DNA of 14,234 bases from CAYLOC01 sp964385195. GTDB taxonomy: Bacteria > Actinomycetota > Actinomycetes > Propionibacteriales > Nocardioidaceae. The notes beneath the pieces are model-generated. The model made no database searches. It was not told where the DNA came from and saw only the letters and a list, made by a program, of their open reading frames with translations. This document shows positions 1 to 6,218 of this stretch, piece by piece. The position numbers and the translations under genes were made by a program. The first letter of the stretch is position 1. Every line of letters begins with the position of its first letter. The stretch is taken from NCBI GenBank assembly GCA_964385195.1, contig CAYLOC010000064.1:1-14234 (forward strand). Reading direction: 5' to 3'.

Positions 1-154
1 GCATGCTCCGGTCGTCGACCACCCCCGTGAGCTGCAGCATCCGGTCCGCGAGCGTGGACTTGCCGTGGTCGATGTGCGCGATGATGCAGAAGTTGCGGAT
101 GACCGACGGGTCGGTGCCACCGGGTGGGGGCATCGCGGGCGAGTGCTTGGGCAC
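1..154 (-). CDS. lepA: Elongation factor 4 (LepA), N-terminal fragment
   Basis: This is the beginning of the ribosomal back-translocase GTPase EF4, a cytosolic translation factor that acts on stalled or mistranslocated ribosomes. Only about 51 codons are present; the gene runs off the left edge. The visible protein contains FCIIAHIDHGKSTLADRM, which is the P-loop (HIDHGKST) of translational GTPases in the form typical of LepA, followed by LQLTGVVDDR. I chose the GTG at 154; an in-frame ATG at 133 is an alternative, and homologues vary in this poorly conserved N-terminus. No strong Shine-Dalgarno precedes either start (only GAAAG upstream of the GTG). The 84-bp gap to the DUF3592 gene on the same strand allows either read-through or a separate promoter; a weak TACGAC hexamer lies in that gap. 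The family call is very secure; the exact start is not. Confidence 0.93.
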   Translation of the reverse strand, partial: MPKHSPAMPPPGGTDPSVIRNFCIIAHIDHGKSTLADRMLQLTGVVDDRSM

Positions 155-238
155 GGAGGCGCTTTCAGGTGTTGACGGGGAGCCGGTCGTAGATTCCCAT
201 GATCCCATGGGCCAGGCTGTGGCAGAGAATCTCGGTGC

Positions 239-622
239 TCACCCGAGGACGAGGAACCGGTAGAACAGGATCAACGTGACGATGGCGGTGCCGATCGCCA
301 TGAAGGCCATCCCCCCGCCCGTGGAGGGCGCGCAGATCGAGAACCGGCGTGGGTTGTCGGGATCGACCCAGACCGTAATCGGGTCCCCCGCCTTCGCCCC
401 GGTGAATCCCTCGTTGCTGCGGCCGACGATCTCGCGGCCGTCGGGCCCGGTGTACGCCACCGTCATCCACCGCTGGTGATAGTCGCTGGGGGCTTCTTGG
501 ACCACGCCCTCGATCGGCATGCGGCTGGTCCGGCCGCGGTGACGCAACTGGTGGACCGCGACGACGATCAGCAGCGCAGGGAACAAGGCCAGCAGAAGCA
601 GCAGACCCAGCAGGGGAGACAT
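239..622 (-). CDS. DUF3592-type small membrane protein
   Basis: A 127-residue protein with two hydrophobic segments, about residues 3-23 and 104-125, enclosing a polar domain of about 80 residues. The middle contains VVQEAPSDYHQRWMTVAYT and then VTVWVDPDNP-like sequence (residues 83-92), the pattern of DUF3592 proteins, where a small beta-rich domain sits between two membrane helices. The function of this family is unknown. With both helices inserted, the domain would lie on one face of the cytoplasmic membrane. The gene is divergent from the DUF72 gene with 70 bp between the two starts. The start is an ATG with TATCCT six bases upstream and no Shine-Dalgarno, which suggests leaderless translation. 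lepA follows 84 bp downstream on the same strand, so co-transcription is possible. Confidence 0.8.
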   Translation of the reverse strand: MSPLLGLLLLLALFPALLIVVAVHQLRHRGRTSRMPIEGVVQEAPSDYHQRWMTVAYTGPDGREIVGRSNEGFTGAKAGDPITVWVDPDNPRRFSICAPSTGGGMAFMAIGTAIVTLILFYRFLVLG

Positions 623-634
623 GGTTCCAGGATA
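623..634 (-). promoter_or_regulatory. Probable leaderless promoter of the DUF3592 gene
   Basis: Reading the minus strand, TATCCT (629-634) fits TANNNT and is followed by six bases, GGAACC, then the ATG at 622. A start site 6-7 bases after the -10 would fall on the A of the start codon. I see no convincing -35 hexamer; CCGACG at 17-bp spacing is weak. It shares the 70-bp divergent region with the DUF72 promoter. Confidence 0.5.
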
Positions 635-680
635 GTCGCCCCCGGAGCGCCGTCGGCCCGTCCGGTGCAGCCGCGGCTCC

Positions 681-692
681 TACGCTGAAGGG
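681..692 (+). promoter_or_regulatory. Probable leaderless promoter of the DUF72 gene
   Basis: TACGCT (681-686) fits TANNNT and is followed by GAAGGG and then ATG at 693. GAAGGG looks like a Shine-Dalgarno but directly abuts the start codon, so it cannot work as one in the usual spacing. The spacing instead suits transcription starting at or next to the ATG. No recognisable -35 element is seen. Confidence 0.5.
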
Positions 693-1511
693 ATGGCACG
701 GGTGCTCATCGGGACGTCGGGCTGGAACTATCCGGAGTGGCGCGGCGACTTCTACCCCAGCGGGCTTGCCCACCGCGCCGAGCTGGGCTACCTGGCGGAG
801 CGGGTGGACTCGGTGGAGATCAACGGCTCGTTCTACTCCCTCCAGCGCCCGTCGACGTACCAGCGGTGGGTCGAGGAAGTACCCGAAGGCTTCGTGTTCG
901 CCGTGAAGGGCGGCCGGTTCATCACGCACATGAAGCGGCTGCGCGAGGTGCAGGCACCGCTGGCCAACTTCTTCGCCTCCGGGCCGCTCGCGCTGGGAGA
1001 CGCCCTCGGGCCGGTGCTGTGGCAGCTGCCGGCCAACCTGCGCTTCGACGCCGACCGCGTGGCGGGCTTCTTGACGCTCCTCCCCCACTCGACCGGTGCC
1101 GCTGCACGGCTCGCCCGGGACCACGACGGCAAGGTCGCGGCGGACCGGGCGTGGACACAGACCTGCGTCGACCGGCCGCTGCGGCATGCGGTGGAGGCGC
1201 GTCACGACAGCTTCACCACCGCCGAGGCACAGGAGGTGTTCGCGTCGCACGACGTGGCGCTGGTGGTCGCCGACGCCGCGGCGGACTGGCCGGTGCTCGA
1301 CACACCGACGACGGACTTCATGTACCTGCGGATGCACGGCTCGGAGGCCCTCTACACCAGCGGGTACGGCGAGGAGCGGCTTGCGACCTGGGCCGATCGC
1401 GTCCGGTCCTGGCTCGCACAGGGGCTGGACACGTTCGTGTACTTCAACAACGACGCCGCGGGGCACGCGCCCTACGACGCGCAGACGCTGCGCCGCCTCG
1501 TGGCCGCCTGA
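693..1511 (+). CDS. DUF72 domain protein (YecE-like)
   Basis: A 272-residue protein with the full DUF72 pattern in order: GTSGWNYPEW at residues 7-16, VEINGSFY at 41-48, FAVKGGRFITHMKRL at 69-83, LGPVLWQLP at 105-113, EARHDSF at 168-174, YLRMHG at 211-216 and a closing VYFNND at 249-254. The family has a TIM-barrel-like fold and is about 240-300 residues long, so this copy looks complete. The biochemical activity of DUF72 proteins is not established. No signal peptide or membrane segment is visible, so it should be cytosolic. The gene ends 11 bp from the stop codon of the convergent amidase gene, leaving no room for a separate terminator. The start is the ATG at 693, supported by the family N-terminus MxxVLIGTSGW. 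Confidence 0.88.
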   Translation: MARVLIGTSGWNYPEWRGDFYPSGLAHRAELGYLAERVDSVEINGSFYSLQRPSTYQRWVEEVPEGFVFAVKGGRFITHMKRLREVQAPLANFFASGPLALGDALGPVLWQLPANLRFDADRVAGFLTLLPHSTGAAARLARDHDGKVAADRAWTQTCVDRPLRHAVEARHDSFTTAEAQEVFASHDVALVVADAAADWPVLDTPTTDFMYLRMHGSEALYTSGYGEERLATWADRVRSWLAQGLDTFVYFNNDAAGHAPYDAQTLRRLVAA

Positions 1512-1522
1512 CGCCGCGCCGG

Positions 1523-2929
1523 TCAGAGGAACGCGGGGAACGTCGGCTCGGGCAGCGGTCCGTCGGTGCGGTCCCGGGCGGCCTCGTACCCGCGCGCGAT
1601 CTCGATGAGGGTGGTCTCGCTACCGGCCGTCCCCCAGAAGCACACGCCCACCGGAAGCCCGTGCCCGAGGCCGCTCGGGACGGTCAGCAGCGGGTAGCCG
1701 GCCATGGCGGCGGGCCGGGTGCAGCCACCGGAGTCCGGCTCGGGGTTGACCAGGTCGATGGGATGCGCCGGTGCGTACGACGGCGACACCAGCGCGTCCA
1801 GCTCGTGTTCGGCGAGGACCTTGTCGATCCCCTCGTCCCGTCCGGCACGGAGGCAGGCCGCGCGCGCCTCGGCGTACTCCGCGGTGCCGACGGCGGGGAG
1901 TTCCAGGGCGAGCTCGAACAGGTCCTGACCGAAGTGGGCCAGCTCCTCCTCCGCGTGTTCCCGGTTGAACGCGACGATGTCGGCGAGGCTGCGGACGGGA
2001 ACACCGTCGGGGCGGCCGGCGAGGTAGTCGCGCATCCCGGCCACCAACTCCGGCAGCACCACGTGCAGCTCCTCGTCGAACCCGAACTGCTCCATCGATG
2101 CCAGGTCGGTGTGGTCCACGATGGTCGCGCCCGCGGCCGCGAGGAGCTCAACGGCCCGTTCCGCCGCGGCGTCCGCGAGCGGGCTGTAGCCCCAGAACAG
2201 CTTTCTGGGCACCCCGATCCGTTGACCGGCCAGCCGCCCGTCCACGGCGTGCGCGGCGTAGTCGGTCCCGTTGGCGGCCAGTGCCGTCAGCAGGCCGGCG
2301 GCTCCGGCCACGGTCAGCGCGAACGGGCCGGGTGCATCCTGCGAGGCAGAGATCGGCACGATCCCGTCAGTGGGCAACAGGCCGACGGTCGGTTTCAGGC
2401 CGACGCATCCGTTGAACGCGGCGGGGCAGATGATCGACCCGTCGGTCTCGCTTCCGACGGCGTACGGCACCACCCGGGCGGCGACCGCGGCGGCGCTGCC
2501 ACTGCTGGATCCTCCGGTGGACCGGTTCAGGGCGTAGGGGTTCCGGGTCAGCCCGCCGTAGGCGCTCCAGCCGGAGGTCGAGCTGCCGGACCGGATGTTG
2601 GCCCACTCGCTGAGGTTGGCCTTCCCGAGGACCACCATGCCCGCCTGGTGGAGCCGCTGGGTCAGCGTGGCGTCCCGGGACGGTGGCGCGTCGGCCAGTG
2701 CGAGCGATCCGGCGGTGGTGAGCAGGTCGCGGGTGTCGATGTTGTCCTTCAGCAGTACCGGTTGTCCGTGCAGCGGTCCGCGCGGGCCACGGTCGGCGGA
2801 CTCTGCGTCGAGCGCCGCCGCCTGCTTCTCGGCGTCCGGGTTCACCGTGCAGACGGAGTTGACGAGGGCGTCGGCCCGTTCCAGCCGGTCCAGACATCCG
2901 GCGACGGCATCCCGGGAGGATTCGATCAT
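1523..2929 (-). CDS. Amidase-signature hydrolase, peptide-amidase-like
   Basis: A 468-residue amidase-signature enzyme, which hydrolyses an amide bond to a carboxylate and ammonia or amine using a Ser-cisSer-Lys triad. Numbered from the ATG at 2929, the lysine is K61 in GQPVLLKDNID, the cis-serine S141 in TGGSSSGSAAA, and the nucleophile S165 in GSETDGSIICPA; the 24-residue spacing between the serines matches characterised members such as FAAH and peptide amidase. The stretches KANLSEWAN and ISASQDAPGP resemble bacterial peptide amidase (C-terminal deamidation of peptides) more than GatA, but the substrate is inference. There is no evident signal peptide, so it is probably cytosolic. A GTG at 2947 would add six residues (MWQAAV). 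I prefer the ATG, which has the hexamer CAGGCT six bases upstream and is where homology would begin. The gene is divergent from rpsT and convergent with the DUF72 gene. Confidence 0.87.
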   Translation of the reverse strand: MIESSRDAVAGCLDRLERADALVNSVCTVNPDAEKQAAALDAESADRGPRGPLHGQPVLLKDNIDTRDLLTTAGSLALADAPPSRDATLTQRLHQAGMVVLGKANLSEWANIRSGSSTSGWSAYGGLTRNPYALNRSTGGSSSGSAAAVAARVVPYAVGSETDGSIICPAAFNGCVGLKPTVGLLPTDGIVPISASQDAPGPFALTVAGAAGLLTALAANGTDYAAHAVDGRLAGQRIGVPRKLFWGYSPLADAAAERAVELLAAAGATIVDHTDLASMEQFGFDEELHVVLPELVAGMRDYLAGRPDGVPVRSLADIVAFNREHAEEELAHFGQDLFELALELPAVGTAEYAEARAACLRAGRDEGIDKVLAEHELDALVSPSYAPAHPIDLVNPEPDSGGCTRPAAMAGYPLLTVPSGLGHGLPVGVCFWGTAGSETTLIEIARGYEAARDRTDGPLPEPTFPAFL

Positions 2930-2995
2930 GACAGCAGCCTGCCACACCCGTCCGGTGCCGGGGCAGGCTTACTGCCGTCCTCCGCGGACAGAGAT

Positions 2996-3025
2996 TTGTT
3001 CCGCCCCGCAGCGCGCTGGTATGTT
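2996..3025 (+). promoter_or_regulatory. Probable rpsT promoter
   Basis: TTGTTC (2996-3001) and TATGTT (3020-3025) are separated by 18 bp and resemble a housekeeping sigma-factor promoter. Transcription would start near 3032, giving a 5' leader of about 68 nt before the GTG of rpsT. Confidence 0.5.
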
Positions 3026-3034
3026 GTGCTGTCG

Positions 3035-3051
3035 GCCGGACTGTGTCCGGC
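3035..3051 (+). promoter_or_regulatory. Hairpin in the rpsT 5' leader
   Basis: A perfect 7-bp stem, GCCGGAC (3035-3041) with GTCCGGC (3045-3051) and a TGT loop, sits at the very start of the predicted rpsT transcript. It could stabilise the mRNA or take part in feedback by S20, as translational autoregulation of rpsT is known in E. coli. The regulatory role is inference only. Confidence 0.4.
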
Positions 3052-3099
3052 TCCCGAAACCATTGATCCGAGCCAACCCGAGCAAAGAGGCACTGCCCC

Positions 3100-3360
3100 G
3101 TGGCAAACATCAAGTCCCAGATCAAGCGCAACCGGCAGAACGAAGCCGCGCATGAGCGGAACAAGGCGGTGAAGTCATCGCTGAAGACCGCGGTGCGCCG
3201 ATTCCAGGAGGCTGCCGACGCCGGTGACTCCGAGCAGGCCCAGCACCTGGCCCGTACGGCGATGCGCAAGCTGGACAAGGCCGCGTCGGCAGGCGTGATC
3301 CACAAGAACCAGGCCGGCAACCGCAAGGCGGCGCTGGCCCGGCGGGCGAACTCGCTGTAA
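3100..3360 (+). CDS. rpsT: 30S ribosomal protein bS20
   Basis: An 86-residue, strongly basic, mostly helical protein that binds 16S rRNA in the body of the small ribosomal subunit. The start ANIKSQIKRNRQNEAAHERN, the central VKSSLKTAVRRF and the end VIHKNQAGNRKAALARR are the family hallmarks, and 86-88 residues is the normal length. The start codon is GTG at 3100, preceded by AAAGAGG (3084-3090) nine bases upstream. The gene is monocistronic, with its own promoter and a strong hairpin 24 bp after the stop. The non-ATG start and structured leader recall E. coli rpsT, which uses UUG and is autoregulated, but that comparison is not proof of regulation here. Confidence 0.98.
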   Translation: MANIKSQIKRNRQNEAAHERNKAVKSSLKTAVRRFQEAADAGDSEQAQHLARTAMRKLDKAASAGVIHKNQAGNRKAALARRANSL

Positions 3361-3384
3361 CGCCTTCTCGACACCTCCCTGCTG

Positions 3385-3417
3385 CGGCGGGCTGACCGGA
3401 CCACGGTCGGCCCGCCG
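3385..3417. terminator. Shared terminator between convergent rpsT and holA
   Basis: A 14-bp stem, 3385-3398 paired with 3404-3417, is perfect except for one pair that is G-U in the plus transcript (A-C in the minus transcript). The loop is GACCA (3399-3403). It lies 24 bp after the rpsT stop and 38 bp after the holA stop. There is no T run on either side, as is common for high-GC actinobacterial terminators. The stem can form in both transcripts. Confidence 0.75.
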
Positions 3418-3455
3418 TTGCACTGTTCCGGGCCGGGCGCTGGTGTCTGGGGTTC

Positions 3456-4439
3456 CTAGGTGCGGTCGCGTGCTTCCAGGACCGCGACCACCAACCGTTC
3501 ACATGCCCACTCCCGGTCCCCGCCCGCGCCCTTGACGACGGCGTCGGCGTGCGCTGCGGCCTGGATGGCCTCCGCGAGCCCGCCGGGTGTCCAGCCGCGC
3601 AGCTGCCTGGCCAGCGTCTTGACCTTCCACGGGGGTACGCCGACCTCCCGCGCCAGGTCCCCTCCGCGGACGCCCGCACGCTGCGCCGCCCCGTAGCGCG
3701 CCAGCGACCGTAGCCCTGCCGCGATCGCGCTGGTCACCAGGACCGGGTGGACTCCGGTCGAGAACGCCCACCGGAGCTGCTCGATAGCGCGGGCGGTGTC
3801 GCCTTCGATCGCCGCGTCGGCGACGGCGAACCCCTTCACCTCCGCGCGCCCGCCGAAGTACATCCGCACCATCTCCTCGGTGATGGCGCGGTCCTCGCTG
3901 TCGGCGACCAGCTGGTCCACGGCGCCGGCAAGGGCACGCATGTCCTCCCCTACGGCGTCGACCAACGCGGCTGCGGCTGCTGGGTCCACGCGTTTGTGGC
4001 GGGACCGGAACTCTGTCGAGACCCAACCGCTGAGCTCCCACCGTTTCGGGGCCTGCGCCTTCACCTCGACCACGCCGGCCTTGCGGAGTTTGTCCAGCAC
4101 CCCTTTGCCCTTGGCTCCGCCGCCGTGCTGCAACACCAGCGCGACATCGGCGGCCGGCTGCTCGGCGTACTGGACCAGCGACGGCACGACATCGGCGGCG
4201 ACGTCTTCCAGCCCGCGCACGACGACGCATCGCATCGCGGCGAACAACGACGGGCTGATGATCTCCGCCAGCGACCCGGCGCCGAGCTCACTGGCCACGA
4301 CCTCCGAGGAGTCGGCATCAGCGTCGGCGGATCGGACCGCGGCCCGGACCGCAGCGATCGTCCGCTCGGTGAGGAACTCCTCCGAGCCGGTGATGAGCGT
4401 GACCGCGCCGGTGACCTCGTCGGGCGAAGGAGCGTTCAT
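3456..4439 (-). CDS. holA: DNA polymerase III delta subunit
   Basis: A 327-residue clamp-loader subunit, the wrench that opens the beta sliding clamp during replication. Family features in order are VTLITGSEEFLTERTI (residues 13-28), the acidic and hydrophobic domain I with VVVRGLEDV (72-80), LVLQHGGGAKGKGVLDKL (101-118), the AAALVDAVGEDMRAL stretch (156-170) with ITEEMVRMYFG (186-196), and the C-terminal collar domain with GVPPWKVKTLARQLRGW (267-283). Length fits the family (about 320-340). An ATG at 4451 would add MLTV; neither start has a Shine-Dalgarno. I chose 4439 because CATGCT lies seven bases upstream. In many actinobacteria holA directly follows comEC. Here an oppositely oriented transporter gene separates them, so holA must have its own promoter. 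Confidence 0.93.
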   Translation of the reverse strand: MNAPSPDEVTGAVTLITGSEEFLTERTIAAVRAAVRSADADADSSEVVASELGAGSLAEIISPSLFAAMRCVVVRGLEDVAADVVPSLVQYAEQPAADVALVLQHGGGAKGKGVLDKLRKAGVVEVKAQAPKRWELSGWVSTEFRSRHKRVDPAAAAALVDAVGEDMRALAGAVDQLVADSEDRAITEEMVRMYFGGRAEVKGFAVADAAIEGDTARAIEQLRWAFSTGVHPVLVTSAIAAGLRSLARYGAAQRAGVRGGDLAREVGVPPWKVKTLARQLRGWTPGGLAEAIQAAAHADAVVKGAGGDREWACERLVVAVLEARDRT

Positions 4440-4467
4440 GACGGTCAGCATGCCACGGCGGCCGGAC

Positions 4468-4473
4468 ATCGTA
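4468..4473 (-). promoter_or_regulatory. Possible holA promoter -10 element
   Basis: TACGAT on the minus strand fits TANNNT and lies 16 bp before the alternative ATG at 4451 and 28 bp before the chosen ATG at 4439. No -35 match is visible. The rest of the 236-bp gap between holA and the transporter (4440-4675) shows no gene or strong hairpin. It must also hold the transporter promoter, which I cannot locate. Confidence 0.3.
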
Positions 4474-4675
4474 GGTCGATGGAGGGGCAGACACGGATGC
4501 GCTGTCGTTGCCGTTGCACAATGGGAACGGCACCGGGTTCGGATGCTTCGCTGTTCGGCCGCGGTGTCGGTGTTCGGCTTGCTGGCCGCACCCTTCTCCA
4601 TCAGCAGGCGTGCAGGTACGTGGCACCAGCGTCGTTCGGGCTGACCGGTGCCGCTGGCCGGGTGAGGAGGATCTC

Positions 4676-6211
4676 GTGCGGGACAAGGTGAGCCTGCCAG
4701 TGGGCGCCGAGGGCCGCGCGTCCGGGGGCTTCGCGCACCCCGAGGCTGGCGCGGGACGGCGCCGGTGGCTGGTGCTCGCACTGGTGGCACTGGCCCAGCT
4801 GATGATCGTGCTGGACCTCACCGTGATGAACATCGCGTTGCCGGATGCGCAGCGCGCGCTGGGGTTCTCCGACGTCGACCGGCAGTGGGTCATCACCGCC
4901 TATGCCTTGGCGTTCGGCAGCCTGTTGTTGTTCGGCGGCCGGTTGGGAGACCTGTTCGGTCGCCGGTTGACGTTCGTTACCGGGCTGGTCGGGTTCTCTG
5001 TGGCTTCCGCGGCCGGTGGGGCGTCGGTGAACTTCGCGATGCTGGTCTCGGCCCGCGCCGTCCAGGGCGTGTTCGCGGCGCTGTTGGCTCCCGCCGCGTT
5101 GTCCATCCTGACCGTCACGTTCACCGACCCGGCCGAACGGGGCAAGGCGTTCGGGGTGTTCGGCGCGATCGTCGGTTCCGGCGGGCTGGTGGGGCTGCTG
5201 CTCGGCGGTGCGCTGACGGAGTACCTGGACTGGCGCTGGTGTCTCTACGTCAACCTGCTGTTGGCCGCCGTCGCCGTCGTCGGAGCCGTGATCCTGCTGG
5301 ACCGACGTGCTGGTCGCGGCCCGGCGCGGCTGGATACCGTCGGCGTCCTCGCCGTGTCGGCATCGATGTTCTGCCTCGTCTACGGATTCTCCGAGGCCGC
5401 GATCCACGGGTGGCGGGCTGCGTTGACACTGGGGTTCCTCGCCGGCGGCGCGGCATTGCTGGCGTTCTTCGGCGTCTGGCAGACCCGCGCACGCTACCCG
5501 CTGCTGCCGCTTCGGGTCCTGGGGGACCGCAACCGCGGCGGGTCGAACCTGGCCGTGCTCGTGATGGGGGCGGGCATGTTCGGCATCTTCTTGTTCCTGA
5601 CCTACTACCTGCAGACGATCCTGGGATACTCGCCGCTGCTGACCGGGGTCGCGTTCTTGCCCACGATCGGGGCACTGGTCATTTTCGCCCAGCTGTCGAA
5701 CGTGGTCCTGATGCCGCGGATCGGACCCAAGGCACTCGTCGGTGTCGGGATGCTGCTTGCCGCGGCGGGGATGGCATGGCTGACCAACATCAGCGTCGAC
5801 ACCAGCTATGTCCAGGCCGTGCTGGGTCCGCTGATCGTCGCCGGGGTGGGGATCGGGCTGTCCATGCCCGCAGCGATGAACGCCGGCACGTTCGACGTAC
5901 ACCCCTCCGACGCGGGTGTGGCGTCGGCGACACTGAACGTCGGGCAGCAACTGGGCGGGTCGATCGGTACCGCGGTCCTGAACACGATCGCGACGAGCGC
6001 GGTCGCGAGCGCGCTCGTCAGTACCCACCTGGGCGCCAACGCCTCCGCTGCCGCACGGCACGCCGCGCAGGCGGCCGCGGCGGTCCACGGCTACACCGTC
6101 GCGTTCTGGTGGACCGCTGCGATCTTCGCGGCCGGCGGTATCGTCTGCGGCCTCGTGCTGCGGTGGGGGCCACCTACCCGCACCGAAGGGTCCGCCGCAC
6201 CCACTCGTTGA
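4676..6211 (+). CDS. MFS drug-efflux-type transporter, DHA2 (14-TM) family
   Basis: A 511-residue integral membrane protein that should export small hydrophobic or cationic compounds by proton antiport. It shows the DHA2 (EmrB/QacA) signatures: motif D1 LDLTVMNIALP at residues 46-56, motif A GGRLGDLFGRR at 87-97, motif B-like RAVQGVFAALLAPAALSIL at 127-145 and motif C-like GSGGLVGLLLGGAL at 167-180, then LDWRWCLYVN. The later half carries FLTYYLQTILGYSP and NVGQQLGGSIGTAVLNT, as usual for this family. The GTG start at 4676 is set by AGGAGG (4665-4670) five bases upstream, the best Shine-Dalgarno in the window. The reading frame stays open back to 4508, but that extension is Cys/Arg/Pro-rich and non-homologous in character. 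No TetR or MarR regulator is adjacent, so the substrate cannot be guessed. The stop is 7 bp from the comEC stop. Confidence 0.9.
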   Translation: MRDKVSLPVGAEGRASGGFAHPEAGAGRRRWLVLALVALAQLMIVLDLTVMNIALPDAQRALGFSDVDRQWVITAYALAFGSLLLFGGRLGDLFGRRLTFVTGLVGFSVASAAGGASVNFAMLVSARAVQGVFAALLAPAALSILTVTFTDPAERGKAFGVFGAIVGSGGLVGLLLGGALTEYLDWRWCLYVNLLLAAVAVVGAVILLDRRAGRGPARLDTVGVLAVSASMFCLVYGFSEAAIHGWRAALTLGFLAGGAALLAFFGVWQTRARYPLLPLRVLGDRNRGGSNLAVLVMGAGMFGIFLFLTYYLQTILGYSPLLTGVAFLPTIGALVIFAQLSNVVLMPRIGPKALVGVGMLLAAAGMAWLTNISVDTSYVQAVLGPLIVAGVGIGLSMPAAMNAGTFDVHPSDAGVASATLNVGQQLGGSIGTAVLNTIATSAVASALVSTHLGANASAAARHAAQAAAAVHGYTVAFWWTAAIFAAGGIVCGLVLRWGPPTRTEGSAAPTR

Positions 6212-6218
6212 CCACGGG

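Noticed and set aside
603..611. Altered KMSKS motif (KGMSKS) in LeuS as a defect (residue numbers of the LeuS protein)
   Set aside because: The catalytic lysine and MSKS core are present, and the preceding residue varies in bacterial LeuS. It is a lineage variant, not a loss.
737..3172. Very long open frame on the plus strand across the DUF72 and amidase genes
   Set aside because: It is a third-position GC shadow: the predicted product is Arg/Gly/Pro-rich low complexity and it overlaps two genes with clear family motifs.
4508..4675. 56-residue N-terminal extension of the MFS transporter
   Set aside because: It is open but Cys/Arg/Pro-rich and unlike transporter sequence. AGGAGG five bases before GTG 4676 marks the start.
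4440..4790. holA extended upstream to 4790
   Set aside because: The added residues are low complexity, overlap the transporter start, and precede the family N-terminus at MNAPSP.
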